64,000 nt of DNA, from contig CAZSBB010000014.1 in assembly GCA_964605235.1 (NCBI GenBank), forward strand, positions 59,754 through 123,753. Reading direction: 5' to 3'. Of the stretch, positions 1 through 8,262 are shown one piece after another. The position numbers and the translations under genes are program-made. Positions within the stretch are counted from its first letter, which is position 1. The number at the start of each line of letters is the position of its first letter. The stretch is from CAZSBB01 sp964605235 (GTDB lineage Bacteria > Planctomycetota > Phycisphaerae > Phycisphaerales > Phycisphaeraceae). A model generated the notes under the pieces. That model saw only the letters and a list, made by a program, of their open reading frames with translations. It did not search any database and was not told where the DNA came from.

Positions 1-1003
1 CCCAGGGCTGCCGCGCGGTGGATGCGGGCATGCCGTGGTCGATCCAGCCGCCCACTTCGCCATAGGGTTCATCCGGATGCAGCGCCGCGGCCACCTGCAG
101 ATGCGCCCACGCGCCCACGCCGGTGTAGCCCGTGCCGCCCACCTGCACGCGCAGGCCCGCCTGGCGCACTGCCGCGGCGCGGGCGCTGATCTCGCTGAAT
201 GTGCCCTGCATGTTCGGATGCAGGTTGATCGCTTCGCAACTTGGTTGCGCCAGCACTTGGCGCAGCGCTGCCCAGCCGCGCGTGGGCGCGTCGAGCATGA
301 GCCGCGGCCGATGGGGCAGCGCGAGCAGCGTTTGATATTGTTCCACAGGTACTTGTGCGGGGTCTTCCAGCACATCCAACCCCGCATCGGCAAGTCGGGG
401 CAGGGCTGCGACAGCTTGATCCAGGGATTTGTAGCCCAGGTTGGCATCCGCCTGCAGATGGCCCACGGGCAGCGCCTGGCGCATGGCCGTCACCAGGGCG
501 GCATCGCGCTTGGCGTCCCCAAAGATTTTCACCTTGAGCGCTCGATAGCCTTGCTGCACCAGCGCCTCGGCGCAGCGGCGGGCGTGCTCGGGTGAAGTGG
601 GAAACACGCACGCCATCAACGGCACGCACGGCAGCGGTGGGGGTAAGTCAGACGAAGCCCCCAGGCCTGTACGCAGCCGCTGCGCCAGCGGCACCCCCTC
701 CATGCAGCTGAGCAAATCCTGCAGCGCCATCGACAGCAGTTCGCGGGACACCGAGCGCTGCCAGGTGAAATCCTCGGCCGGGAGCAACGCATCGCCTTCG
801 CGCACCGGCTGTCCCAGCAGCGTTCGCGCCCGGGCGGTGGTTGTCTCCGGCTGGGTATGCAGCGCTTCGCCGACGCCCGAGCAGTCGCCGGCGAAAATCC
901 GCGCGACGCAATAGCTCATCTCCCGCATCGGGCCGTAGCTGAACTCCAGTTGCACGGGCATGCGGCCAAAGTGCAATTGGATGCGGTCAATGACGGGCGA
1001 CAT
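1..1003 (-). CDS. Enolase-superfamily enzyme (muconate lactonizing/mandelate racemase-like), 3' end cut by window
   Basis: The reading frame opens at the ATG at 1003 (MSPVIDRIQLHFG) and stays open for 334 codons to the window edge. It shows the enolase-superfamily landmarks: a K-x-K pair in LKVKIFGDA (about residue 158), then QADAN (about 185), LEDPA (about 210) and LMLDA (about 235), matching the base lysine and the three metal ligands. The strand where muconate lactonizing enzymes and dipeptide epimerases carry a second lysine reads INLHPN, so that lysine looks absent and the reaction cannot be named. Family members racemise, epimerise or dehydrate carboxylate sugars and amino-acid derivatives in the cytoplasm. 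It is divergent from the SGNH esterase and GH105-type genes, so a role in sugar-acid catabolism is plausible. A TATGAT hexamer lies three bases before the ATG, suggesting a leaderless transcript. Family confident, substrate unknown. Confidence 0.85.
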   Translation of the reverse strand, partial: MSPVIDRIQLHFGRMPVQLEFSYGPMREMSYCVARIFAGDCSGVGEALHTQPETTTARARTLLGQPVREGDALLPAEDFTWQRSVSRELLSMALQDLLSCMEGVPLAQRLRTGLGASSDLPPPLPCVPLMACVFPTSPEHARRCAEALVQQGYRALKVKIFGDAKRDAALVTAMRQALPVGHLQADANLGYKSLDQAVAALPRLADAGLDVLEDPAQVPVEQYQTLLALPHRPRLMLDAPTRGWAALRQVLAQPSCEAINLHPNMQGTFSEISARAAAVRQAGLRVQVGGTGYTGVGAWAHLQVAAALHPDEPYGEVGGWIDHGMPASTARQPW

Positions 1004-1069
1004 TTTATCATATAATATTGCCATGCGTCACCCCGCCAGCCGACTGCCGATGACTGCCCTGGAGAAGCC

Positions 1070-2362
1070 ATGATACAACAACAAGTCCAACGTTCACAAG
1101 TGTACGGGGGCCGGTCGGCGCCGGGCTCGGGTTTGACCAGTCTGGTACTATTAATCATATTTTTGTGCGTCGCCCTGGGAGACTTCGCCATGCCGCTCAC
1201 AGCCCAGCCGCCGGCATTGACGGGCGGGAATCAACCGACTTGGAAGGTCTGCCTGCAAGGGGAATACGACCTGCCTCAGGCGGTGCTGCTGACGCAGCGG
1301 GATGGTGAAGCGCTCAAGAAACTGCATGGGCAGAATCAGTGGCTGACTGGCGGAGACGTCAGCGTGATGCCGGAGGGCTTGTTGCTGCGTGCGGGCGCCG
1401 CGGGGCCAGCGGCGTGGGCGAGTCCGATCCTCTGGTCGGGCGTCAAGAATGTGCGCGTGGCGGTTCGCCTGACAGTTCGGCAAGCGGGTCCCCAAGCGCG
1501 CTGTGGAATCAAGCTGGGCAACACCTGGGCGATCGGCGAAGCCGGCCCGCGCGTAAGCTTGTATCCACAACCCACCGCCGCGCGACTGACCTTTGCCGAT
1601 CAGGCCGCGCCGCTGACGCCCGTGCCGTTGGGGCAATCCATGCGTCTTGAGGCGAGTTACCTGTTCGAGGGCAGCCTGTTCGAAGCCCAGGTGGATGAGC
1701 AGCCGCCCTTGCGTGTCGACTTGCCGCATGAACCGTTCGAGGATTTTCTCGAACGCCTGGGCCGACCAGCGCCGCTGACGGGTTTGGGCGTGTTTGCCGA
1801 GGATTGCGAAGTGCTGGTCGAACACTTCGCCTATGCAGCCGGCGCTCCGCCGCGGCGTCTGGTCATCATTGGCGATTCCATCACCCAGCGGGCCTTCTGG
1901 GTGCATGAACTGGAACGCGCGCTGCAGGAGCCCATCACCAATCTCGGCATCGGCGGCGACAGCGCCAAGCTGGCAGCGCAGCGCTTGGCGCGCGACGTGC
2001 TGCCGCTGCAGCCGACCTGCGTGGTGATTTTCGCGGGCACCAATGATCTGGGCTGGGGCCGCAAACCGCCGCAGGTGGCGCAGACCCTCGCCGCCATCGC
2101 CCGGCAGGCGCAGGCGGCGGGGATCAAGCCGATGCTCTGCGAACTGCTGCCGCGCCGCGGCTATCCGCAGATTCCCGACTACAACGCGGCAATTCATCAG
2201 GTCGCCAGTGACCTGGGCATCCCCGTACTCTCGTGGCATGCGGCGGTGCTGGACCCGGAGACGCAGGAAATGAAGCCCGGCTACGCGCCCGACGGCACCC
2301 ACCCCGTGCGCGCCGGCGCGCAAGCCATGGTGCAGGCGCTGGACCTGCGGGTCTTTCATTAG
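1070..2362 (+). CDS. SGNH/GDSL-family esterase with N-terminal membrane anchor or signal
   Basis: 430 residues. The C-terminal half carries all four SGNH blocks: IIGDSITQR (catalytic Ser), NLGIGGDSA (Gly), FAGTNDLGW (Asn) and YAPDGTHP (Asp and His). The N-terminal half (residues about 45-255) is a beta-rich region, probably a carbohydrate-binding or jelly-roll domain. A hydrophobic stretch, LTSLVLLIIFLCVALGDF, near residue 23 suggests export or anchoring. The start at 1070 has GGAG ten bases upstream; a second ATG at 1190 would remove the hydrophobic segment. Its stop is immediately followed by the ATG of the GH88/105-type gene, so the two are probably co-transcribed. Family members deacetylate polysaccharides, and together the pair suggests removal of acetyl groups from rhamnogalacturonan or a similar glycan. 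The substrate is inferred from context only. Confidence 0.85.
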   Translation: MIQQQVQRSQVYGGRSAPGSGLTSLVLLIIFLCVALGDFAMPLTAQPPALTGGNQPTWKVCLQGEYDLPQAVLLTQRDGEALKKLHGQNQWLTGGDVSVMPEGLLLRAGAAGPAAWASPILWSGVKNVRVAVRLTVRQAGPQARCGIKLGNTWAIGEAGPRVSLYPQPTAARLTFADQAAPLTPVPLGQSMRLEASYLFEGSLFEAQVDEQPPLRVDLPHEPFEDFLERLGRPAPLTGLGVFAEDCEVLVEHFAYAAGAPPRRLVIIGDSITQRAFWVHELERALQEPITNLGIGGDSAKLAAQRLARDVLPLQPTCVVIFAGTNDLGWGRKPPQVAQTLAAIARQAQAAGIKPMLCELLPRRGYPQIPDYNAAIHQVASDLGIPVLSWHAAVLDPETQEMKPGYAPDGTHPVRAGAQAMVQALDLRVFH

Positions 2363-3772
2363 ATGTCGAAAGCAACCGCGATGACCTCCACTTCACGCAC
2401 CGATCATCCCCAGGTCTTGGCGCTCGCGCCGGCTGATCCGCAGGACCTGCTCCACGGCAAGCTCATCGACCTGCTGGTGGAATACGGCATTTATCTGGAA
2501 GCCGACGCCCAGGATCAGTTGCCCACGGCCTGGCCCGACGACCTCTCGGGTTACCGCGCGGTGCTGCTGGACGAGGCTTCGCCGCTGGCGCGCAGCATTC
2601 CACCGGGTGTGCCGCGCGTGGTGCGCTATCGCCGGCCGGCGTCGTTCGACTGGCACAACGAGCGCCCCTGCTGGATCGCACTCAACGCCCTGTTGCTCGC
2701 CGGTGATATCACCGTGCAGCATCCCGCGTTCCTTGCCCGCAACAGCGCCCGGCCCGACCGCGATGTGATCCTCGGCCAGGCCCGCGCCAGCCTGCAGCGC
2801 GATCCGCAGTGGTGGCGCATGTGGTCCGACGCCAGCCTCGTGCGCCTCGAAGGCTTGTGGCATGCCGCTGAGCTATATGACCTGCCCGAACTAAAACAGC
2901 AATACCTGCAATGCATCGACGATGCCTTGGCTGCCTACCAGGGCGCGCCGCTGGAAGGGCACGGCACGACCCCGGCGGGACTCGCCAAGCACCCCATCTA
3001 CCCGGCGGTGTTGCTGCAAGCCTGGCGCGCCACCGGCAACGCCCGTTACCTCGACGAAGCCCTGGCGGTGATGGAAACGCTCGATGAAGCCCGCGCGATC
3101 GCCGAGCAATGGACTCACGCGGCGCCGGTTCTGCAAACCGAATCACTGGACCGCAAACCCTGGCAATGGGCGATGCGCGCCGTCTGGTGCGCCCAGCCGG
3201 AGTTTATGGTCCCGGCTGTCGCGGTCATGAAAGCCGGCTACGAGGTGCTGTTCGATCCGGGCAAACAGCTCTGGGCGCACTATGGCCAGCGTGGCGGCGC
3301 GCGCGGGTTGGCGTGGGGGCGCGGCCAAGGGTGGGCGCTGTTCGGCTTGGTGGGCTTGCTCGAATTTCTGCCGCGCGATCATGCGGACTTTGCCTTGCTG
3401 TGCAGTTGGATCGACCAGACCGCCGAGGGCTTTGCCCGCACGCAGGATGCCGCCACCGGGCTGTGGCACAACCTGCTCGATGAGCCGGGCACGCGCCTGG
3501 AGGTCAGTGCGACCAGCAAGGCGGTGCGTCATTTCGCCCGCGCCTGGCGTCTGGGGTTGACCCGTGCTGCCTGCATTCCCGAGATGCTCGCCCGCGCCTG
3601 GCGGGGGCTCAAGGCGCATACGTTCGACCACCGCACCTGCAATCGCTGCTACGGGACCGGGCCGGGCGTGGATGTTGCGTTCTACGCCACGCTCGCCGCC
3701 GGCGGCAGTCCCAACGCCTGCCTGCTGGCGGGCACGGAGTATGTGCGGACGTTCGGGCCGCTGGTGGCATGA
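2363..3772 (+). CDS. Glycoside hydrolase of the GH88/GH105 type (unsaturated uronyl hydrolase-like)
   Basis: 469 residues, predicted alpha/alpha-barrel. Recognisable pieces are LEGLWHAAELYDLPEL, HPIYPAVLLQAWRATGN, the WGRGQGWALFGLVGLLEFLP segment (GH105 proteins typically have W-x-R-G-N-G-W here) and EVSATSKAVRHFARAWRLG. These enzymes hydrate and cleave the unsaturated galacturonyl residue left by pectate or rhamnogalacturonan lyases. The first roughly 130 residues are an extra domain. There is no signal peptide, consistent with intracellular action on imported oligosaccharides. The ATG directly abuts the stop of the upstream esterase gene (TAG then ATG), so translation is probably coupled. 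An alternative ATG lies at 2381. The gene converges on the FadR-type regulator. Family fairly sure, exact substrate not. Confidence 0.8.
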   Translation: MSKATAMTSTSRTDHPQVLALAPADPQDLLHGKLIDLLVEYGIYLEADAQDQLPTAWPDDLSGYRAVLLDEASPLARSIPPGVPRVVRYRRPASFDWHNERPCWIALNALLLAGDITVQHPAFLARNSARPDRDVILGQARASLQRDPQWWRMWSDASLVRLEGLWHAAELYDLPELKQQYLQCIDDALAAYQGAPLEGHGTTPAGLAKHPIYPAVLLQAWRATGNARYLDEALAVMETLDEARAIAEQWTHAAPVLQTESLDRKPWQWAMRAVWCAQPEFMVPAVAVMKAGYEVLFDPGKQLWAHYGQRGGARGLAWGRGQGWALFGLVGLLEFLPRDHADFALLCSWIDQTAEGFARTQDAATGLWHNLLDEPGTRLEVSATSKAVRHFARAWRLGLTRAACIPEMLARAWRGLKAHTFDHRTCNRCYGTGPGVDVAFYATLAAGGSPNACLLAGTEYVRTFGPLVA

Positions 3773-3793
3773 TGCCGGGGCGCAGGGGTTGGC

Positions 3794-4639
3794 TTAGCGG
3801 CGCGGCTTGGTGTTGGCGGGCGCGCGTTTGGGGCGGCGCCTGGTTGGCGCCGGCGAGGAGTCGCCGGAATTGCTGGCGGTGGTGGGCGCAGCCGGATCAG
3901 GCGTTGACGCTGCGGCGTGCCGGCGGGACTTGTCGGGATACAGGTGCATTTGCCGCAGATAACCCAGATGCATCCGCAGCAACGAACGGGCCTGCTCCGG
4001 ATCGCGGGCGGCGATCGCCAGCGCAATGGCGCGGTGCTGCCAGGCGTTGTCGTGAATGGCTTCCGGCCAGACCGGTTCGCGCCAGCGGGTGCCGGTGAAG
4101 TAGTCCGCCACCGCCCGGTGCATCGCGGACACCAGCGGCACGCCGGACATCTCCAGAATGAGGCTGTGGAACTGCACATCGGCGGCGAAGCCGGCGGACA
4201 CCTGGGTGTCATCGCGCACGGCGTGTTCCCAGTCGTCGACGATCTGCGCCATGCGCTGGTTCTGTTCCTCGGTGGCGTACAGCGCCGCCAGCTCGATGGC
4301 GCCGGTTTCCATGACATAGCGCAGCCGCGCCAGTTCATCGCGGGCGGTGGCGCAGCGGGTGTAGAACGGCAGGGTCTGCGCCAGCACGTCGGCGGGGTCG
4401 GGTTGCCCGATGATCAGGCCGGCGCGCTGGCGACTGTCGAGAATGCCCAGCGCCCGCAGCCGACTGACCGCCTCACGGGTGATGCTGCGCGACAGGCCGA
4501 AGCGCTCGGACAACTCCGCTTCGGTCATGAAGCGCTCGCCTGGCTGCAACTTGGCGCTGAGGATATGCTCGCGAATCTGCGTCACCAGTTGGGAAGTGGC
4601 GTTGTTGCTGGTCGGATTGGACGGGGCGGGTTTGCTCAT
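3794..4639 (-). CDS. FadR-subfamily GntR transcriptional regulator
   Basis: 281 residues. The N-terminus is a GntR winged helix: LVTQIREHILSAKLQPGERF, MTEAELSERFGLSRSITREAVSRL, RQRAGLIIG. Residues about 90-220 form the all-helical FCD domain (ARLRYVMETGAIELAALYA, FHSLILEMSG, AWQHRAIALAIAARDPEQA) with the His and Asp positions that bind metal and small carboxylates in this family. The last roughly 45 residues are a basic, Ala/Pro/Arg-rich tail absent from typical family members. Regulators of this type commonly sense sugar acids and control catabolic operons; here it sits between GH105-type and SGNH esterase genes and probably controls them. The effector is unknown. Transcription is divergent from the second SGNH esterase across about 350 bp. 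Confidence 0.88.
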   Translation of the reverse strand: MSKPAPSNPTSNNATSQLVTQIREHILSAKLQPGERFMTEAELSERFGLSRSITREAVSRLRALGILDSRQRAGLIIGQPDPADVLAQTLPFYTRCATARDELARLRYVMETGAIELAALYATEEQNQRMAQIVDDWEHAVRDDTQVSAGFAADVQFHSLILEMSGVPLVSAMHRAVADYFTGTRWREPVWPEAIHDNAWQHRAIALAIAARDPEQARSLLRMHLGYLRQMHLYPDKSRRHAAASTPDPAAPTTASNSGDSSPAPTRRRPKRAPANTKPRR

Positions 4640-4987
4640 GAGATCGATTGCGGCGGCAGGCCCGGCAGGTGGGCGGCGTCCTGGCGTGGGGCGAACACGC
4701 CGTGGGCTGGCTTAAACATATATGATTTTATTTTGATCGGCAAGATGAAATTGTCTGAAATGCGCGAAAGCCGATAATCCCGGATCAGCTGCGTGAAGCG
4801 GCGGGCAGGCGCCCGGGGCGCAGGGCCAAATCCCGGGCGACGGCCGGTGAATCCCGCCCCCATCCCGCCGGTTGCTCCGCCCGCAGACAGTGGCCAGGCC
4901 ACCAGAAAGCCACGTTCTGCGGCAGGGGGTTTCGTAAAAATAGTATGATATTCCCCGGTCTCCTCGGCGAAGCATGGAAACGCGGTG
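4640..4987. promoter_or_regulatory. Divergent intergenic region between FadR-type regulator and SGNH esterase
   Basis: This stretch of about 350 bases has no convincing gene. It holds two AT-rich patches in otherwise GC-rich DNA: around 4718-4740 (ATATATGATTTTATTTTGAT) and around 4936-4953 (AAAATAGTATGATATTCC). A related AT-rich patch with TATATGATAAAA lies before the enolase-superfamily gene at about 1002-1018. The shared TATGAT core could be a -10 element or part of a binding site for the adjacent regulator. This is a visual resemblance only. Confidence 0.4.
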
Positions 4988-5989
4988 ATGCACTGTACCC
5001 CGGAACAACTGACGGCCCTGGCGCTGGGTTTGAGCACCACGGAGATCAGCGACGCCGGCTGGCGGGCGCTGCGGCTGCCCCCGACGCTGCGTGACATTTA
5101 CCAGCCCGTCGAAGCCTCCCGGCTGCGCATGCAGTGCACCGCCGGCGTGCGCCTGCGCTTTCGCAGTGACGCGCGGCAACTGCGGGTGCGCTGGCGCTGT
5201 GCCGACCCGGTGCGCCAGCATTTTCAAGGTGCGCTGGTGCTCGACGACGACTTCGCCAGCGCGCAGCCCGTCGGCAGCACCGAGGGCCCCGGTGAATGGG
5301 CGGGGACGCTGGCGGTGTCGGCTGCGCCGGGCGTGCATGTCTTTGACCTGTGGTTGCCGCATCTGTGCCGGTGTGACGTGCTGGGTCTGGAACTGGTGGA
5401 CGCGACACTGCTGGAACCCGCTCAGCCGGCGCGGCGGTGGCTGGCGTATGGCGACTCGATCACGCAGGGCATGAGCGCGCCGTTGCCGCATGAAGCCGGC
5501 GCGATGCGCGTGGCGCAGGCCGCCGGGTTGGATTTGCTGAACCTCGGCGTGGGCGGCGCCAAGTGCGATCCCCGGCTGGCGGAAATCGGCGCGCCCGCCG
5601 GGCCATGGGATTTGATCTCCATCGCGTATGGCACCAATGACTTCATGGTGGTGCTGGATCCGCAGGCATACGCCGGGCACTTGCGGGCGTTGCTGCAACG
5701 GCTGCGGGCGCAGTTTCCCACCACGCCGCTGCTGGTCATTCCTGCGCCTCCCGCCACCCTGCCCCGCTTCACCGCAGCCAATAGCCAGGGGCATCGGCTG
5801 GCGGATTTCCAACAAGCCGCCGCCCAGGCGGCGCAAACGGTTTCGGGAACCACCGTGATTGCCCCGGAACAATTGCTCGAACCGGTGGCGGGCAACTTCA
5901 ACGATGGCGTGCATCCCAATGCGGTCGGGTTCGCCCAATACGCCCGTGGCGTGCTGGCGCATCTGCCTGCCGCGCTGCGTGTCAGTTGA
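4988..5989 (+). CDS. SGNH-hydrolase with N-terminal beta-sandwich domain (esterase)
   Basis: 333 residues. All SGNH blocks are present: AYGDSITQGMS (Ser), NLGVGGAKCD (Gly), AYGTNDFMV (Asn) and FNDGVHPNAVG (Asp, His). The first roughly 140 residues look like a beta-sandwich of the kind that precedes the catalytic domain in some bacterial carbohydrate esterases. There is no obvious signal peptide, so the product may be cytoplasmic. The chosen ATG at 4988 has GGAAA seven bases upstream; an in-frame GTG directly precedes it at 4985. It is divergent from the FadR-type regulator and convergent with the FAD oxidoreductase, making it likely part of the same polysaccharide locus. It is only distantly similar in motif context to the esterase at 1070, so this is not a recent duplication. 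Confidence 0.85.
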   Translation: MHCTPEQLTALALGLSTTEISDAGWRALRLPPTLRDIYQPVEASRLRMQCTAGVRLRFRSDARQLRVRWRCADPVRQHFQGALVLDDDFASAQPVGSTEGPGEWAGTLAVSAAPGVHVFDLWLPHLCRCDVLGLELVDATLLEPAQPARRWLAYGDSITQGMSAPLPHEAGAMRVAQAAGLDLLNLGVGGAKCDPRLAEIGAPAGPWDLISIAYGTNDFMVVLDPQAYAGHLRALLQRLRAQFPTTPLLVIPAPPATLPRFTAANSQGHRLADFQQAAAQAAQTVSGTTVIAPEQLLEPVAGNFNDGVHPNAVGFAQYARGVLAHLPAALRVS

Positions 5990-6031
5990 ACGCCGGCCGT
6001 GTAGCTGCATGACCCAGGCGCATTCGACAGC

Positions 6032-7411
6032 TCAGATGATCACCGCGCCCTGGGCGCTGAGCGTCTGCCGCAGCTTCGCCGCCGGCACCTGGTCCGGGGT
6101 GACGCCGGCCTCCAGCGCCAGACTCGCCGCCACCCCGGCGGCCTGCCCCATCTGCGTGCAGTTGATCATCACCCGCACCGCGCCAAACGCTCCTTCATCC
6201 GCATCCATGCACCGACCCGCCACCAGCAGGTTGCGCGCGCCGCGCGGCACCAGGGCGCGATAGGGAATCTGATAAAAACTCGCCGGCGTGAAATCCGCCG
6301 GCGCCCAGCGCCGCTCCTGATACACCCCGGGCCCGACCTCGATCTCGCGCCCGTCGAGATAGCGGAATATCAAGCCCCCGCCGCGGTCGCTGTGCACATC
6401 CACGCGATAGCTGCCGTTGGCGATGGCGTCGTCGAAGCGCACCCCGTGCAGCACTTCCGTTTCCGTGAGTTGATGCAGGCAATGCACCTGCCGCGAATGC
6501 CGAATGCCGATGCGGGCGGGAATGCCCACCAGCGTGAGCTTGCGTCCCGCCTCGTCCGGTGCGTACCGCCGGGCGATGTCGCACAGCGCGCGAATCTGCC
6601 GACGGCCTTCAAGCTCCGCCTGCGTCAATTCGTCGGCGTCGGCACAGTTCGCCCCATGCACCCGCGTGCCGGCGATCATGGTGATGTCCTGGGCATTGGG
6701 CAATTGCGCGCCCCAGTAAAAACCCGGGCGCAGCGCTTCGGGATGCGCCGGGTTGAACGCTTCACGCTGCAGGGAAAATCCCGGGGCGCGCTGGTGCAGC
6801 TCATTCAATCCCTGCATCAGCAGACAGGCGGTCGGCGGCTGCAGGTGGGGCTGCTGGTAACAGGCGAACCCCGCGCGGTGCGCCAGGTCGCCGTCGCCGG
6901 TGCAGTCGATGAAGAAGTTGGCGGCAATGGCGCGTCGGCCGGTCTTGTCCTCGATGATCGCGTGCGTGATCCGGCCGTCGTCATCCAGCCGGGGCGCGAC
7001 GAAGCGCGTATGCAGAAACGGACGGATGCCCGCCTCCACAATCATGCGGTCGAGCTCAATCGCCATCTCCGCCGGATTGAAGGTGTAATGCCGATTGGCG
7101 TCCGGCGGCACCAGCTCGGTGATGGCGTTGATCCGCCGCAGCCGTTCAAGCAACTCCAGCGGCAAACCCGCGGCAATCTGCCGATCGTGCGTGGTGTTGT
7201 AAATCGAATGCCAGATGCAGACCATGCTGGCGGTCGCCGTGCCGCCGAACAGCCCCAGCGCTTCGACGATGGCGACGCGCATGCCCAGCCGCGCCGCCGC
7301 CAGCGCCGCGAAGACGCCGGTGGTGCTGCCGCCGAGCACACACACATCGCACGCATGGCAGACGGGCGTGCGGCGGGCGGGTTCGTTGATGGTGGTTGGC
7401 GCGGGATCCAT
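6032..7411 (-). CDS. FAD-dependent oxidoreductase (FAD_oxidored family)
   Basis: 459 residues from the ATG at 7411, which has an excellent AGGAGGAG ribosome site; a longer start at 7438 lacks one. A dinucleotide-binding motif, CVLGGSTTGVFAALAAARLGMRVAIVE, is followed by LFGGTATASMV, typical of the FAD-dependent family widespread in Planctomycetes and often found among polysaccharide genes. FIDCTGDGDLAHRAGF is the second flavin-contacting motif, and NLLVAGRCMDADEGAFGAVRVM near the C-terminus is the third conserved block. The reaction is unknown for most family members. The location next to glycan-degradation genes suggests oxidation of a sugar or sugar acid. No signal peptide is seen. Confidence 0.88.
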   Translation of the reverse strand: MDPAPTTINEPARRTPVCHACDVCVLGGSTTGVFAALAAARLGMRVAIVEALGLFGGTATASMVCIWHSIYNTTHDRQIAAGLPLELLERLRRINAITELVPPDANRHYTFNPAEMAIELDRMIVEAGIRPFLHTRFVAPRLDDDGRITHAIIEDKTGRRAIAANFFIDCTGDGDLAHRAGFACYQQPHLQPPTACLLMQGLNELHQRAPGFSLQREAFNPAHPEALRPGFYWGAQLPNAQDITMIAGTRVHGANCADADELTQAELEGRRQIRALCDIARRYAPDEAGRKLTLVGIPARIGIRHSRQVHCLHQLTETEVLHGVRFDDAIANGSYRVDVHSDRGGGLIFRYLDGREIEVGPGVYQERRWAPADFTPASFYQIPYRALVPRGARNLLVAGRCMDADEGAFGAVRVMINCTQMGQAAGVAASLALEAGVTPDQVPAAKLRQTLSAQGAVII

Positions 7412-7551
7412 GGCTCCTCCTGTCGGTAATTGCAGCATGGGGTCAACCGTTTGCTGCGGATTGTGGAACTATTCTCCGTTGGGGCCGCCAGTCACCGCAA
7501 GCGCGCCGGCGCCATCGGGCGTCCTGCCCAGGTTGAACGCCAGATTCGGCC

Positions 7552-7579
7552 TTGGCGCAATCCAGGGAAACCCTATAAT
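7552..7579 (+). promoter_or_regulatory. Sigma70-like promoter of the toxin-antitoxin pair
   Basis: TTGGCG at 7552-7557 and a perfect TATAAT at 7574-7579 are separated by 16 bases, 35 bases upstream of the antitoxin ATG. The following AT-rich stretch with repeated ATAGAAACTATAGG-like words is where Phd-type antitoxins usually bind to autoregulate; the operator itself is inferred. Confidence 0.6.
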
Positions 7580-7614
7580 CACATGAAACAATAGAAACTA
7601 TAGGAACATCAGTA

Positions 7615-7866
7615 ATGAAATATCCCCATCTGACCAGCGAGGGCCTGCGGCTGGGCATTGCCGACACGCTCAACCGGGTGGGCTTCAAGTCCGAGCGCAT
7701 CATCGTCGAGCGGCACGGCAAACCGCTGGCCGCCATCGTGCCCCTGGCGGACCTGGAGCGGCTCGAAGCGTTGGAGGAAGCCGAGGACCTGCGTGCCGCC
7801 CAGAAGGCGCGCAAAGAGAAGGGCGGCGCCACGCTGGCGGACCTGAAAAAAGAGCTGGGGCTGTAA
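7615..7866 (+). CDS. Antitoxin, Phd/YefM family
   Basis: 83 residues. The N-terminal half (LGIADTLNRVGFKSERIIVERHGKPLAAIVPLADLERLEALE) matches the Phd/YefM fold, in which a short DNA-binding beta/alpha domain is followed by a dimerising helix. The charged C-terminal tail (AQKARKEKGGATLADLKKELGL) would wrap around and neutralise the toxin. It lies three bases upstream of the RelE-like toxin gene, the classic arrangement, and has its own TATAAT promoter. The pair probably autoregulates through the antitoxin. It sits just outside the tRNA island, 60 bp from its left att copy. Confidence 0.9.
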   Translation: MKYPHLTSEGLRLGIADTLNRVGFKSERIIVERHGKPLAAIVPLADLERLEALEEAEDLRAAQKARKEKGGATLADLKKELGL

Positions 7867-7869
7867 ACC

Positions 7870-8133
7870 GTGGCTTATGTCGTCATCCTCAAGCCGTCAG
7901 CCCGCAAGGCCGTGCTCAAGCTCGACCGCGACACCCAACGCAAAATTGTGCGGCTGCTGGAAGCCCTAGCGGTCAACCCGCGTCCGGTCGGCGTGACAAA
8001 ACTGCAAGGCGCGGATGACCTGTACCGCGTGCGGATCGGGGACTACCGGGTGGTCTACGAAATCCAGGATGGCAAGCTGATCGTGCTGGTGCTGCGTGTG
8101 GCGCATCGCCGGGATGTGTACCGCCCGGGTTGA
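7870..8133 (+). CDS. Toxin, RelE/ParE superfamily
   Basis: 87 residues with a GTG start. YVVILKPSARKAVLKLDRDTQRKIVRLLEAL, KLQGADDLYRVRIGDYRVVYEIQDGKLIVLVLRVAHRRDVY is the RelE fold, including the R-x-x-x-G-DYRV-Y block and the C-terminal V-x-HRRDVY strand with the basic residues that cut mRNA on the ribosome in RelE. These residues are intact, so the toxin looks active. Three bases separate it from the antitoxin stop, and the product would be a cytoplasmic ribosome-dependent mRNA interferase. ParE-type gyrase inhibition is a less likely alternative, because the C-terminal H-RRDVY motif is RelE-like. Confidence 0.9.
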   Translation: MAYVVILKPSARKAVLKLDRDTQRKIVRLLEALAVNPRPVGVTKLQGADDLYRVRIGDYRVVYEIQDGKLIVLVLRVAHRRDVYRPG

Positions 8134-8191
8134 ACCTGACGATTTTCACCTTCTGGCTGGGATTGCCTCTTGACCTGCACATAACCTGCAA

Positions 8192-8241
8192 TACCCCCGG
8201 CAGGGTTCGAACCTGCGACCGACGGATTAAAAATCCGTTGC
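8192..8241 (-). repeat. Left att copy: tRNA 3' fragment
   Basis: 50 bases identical to the 3' part of the tRNA-Arg gene at 10364-10413 except for one base (A at 8230 versus G at 10402). On the minus strand it starts within the anticodon stem and ends exactly at the discriminator base. The mismatch is in the anticodon, turning TCT into TTT. The D-arm and 5' acceptor strand are missing, so this is not a functional tRNA. Confidence 0.85.
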
Positions 8242-8262
8242 GCCCCGAACGCAAGTCAGAAT

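Noticed and set aside
8192..8241. A tRNA-Lys gene (TTT anticodon)
   Set aside because: The 5' half (acceptor 5' strand and D-arm) is absent; it is an att fragment of a tRNA.
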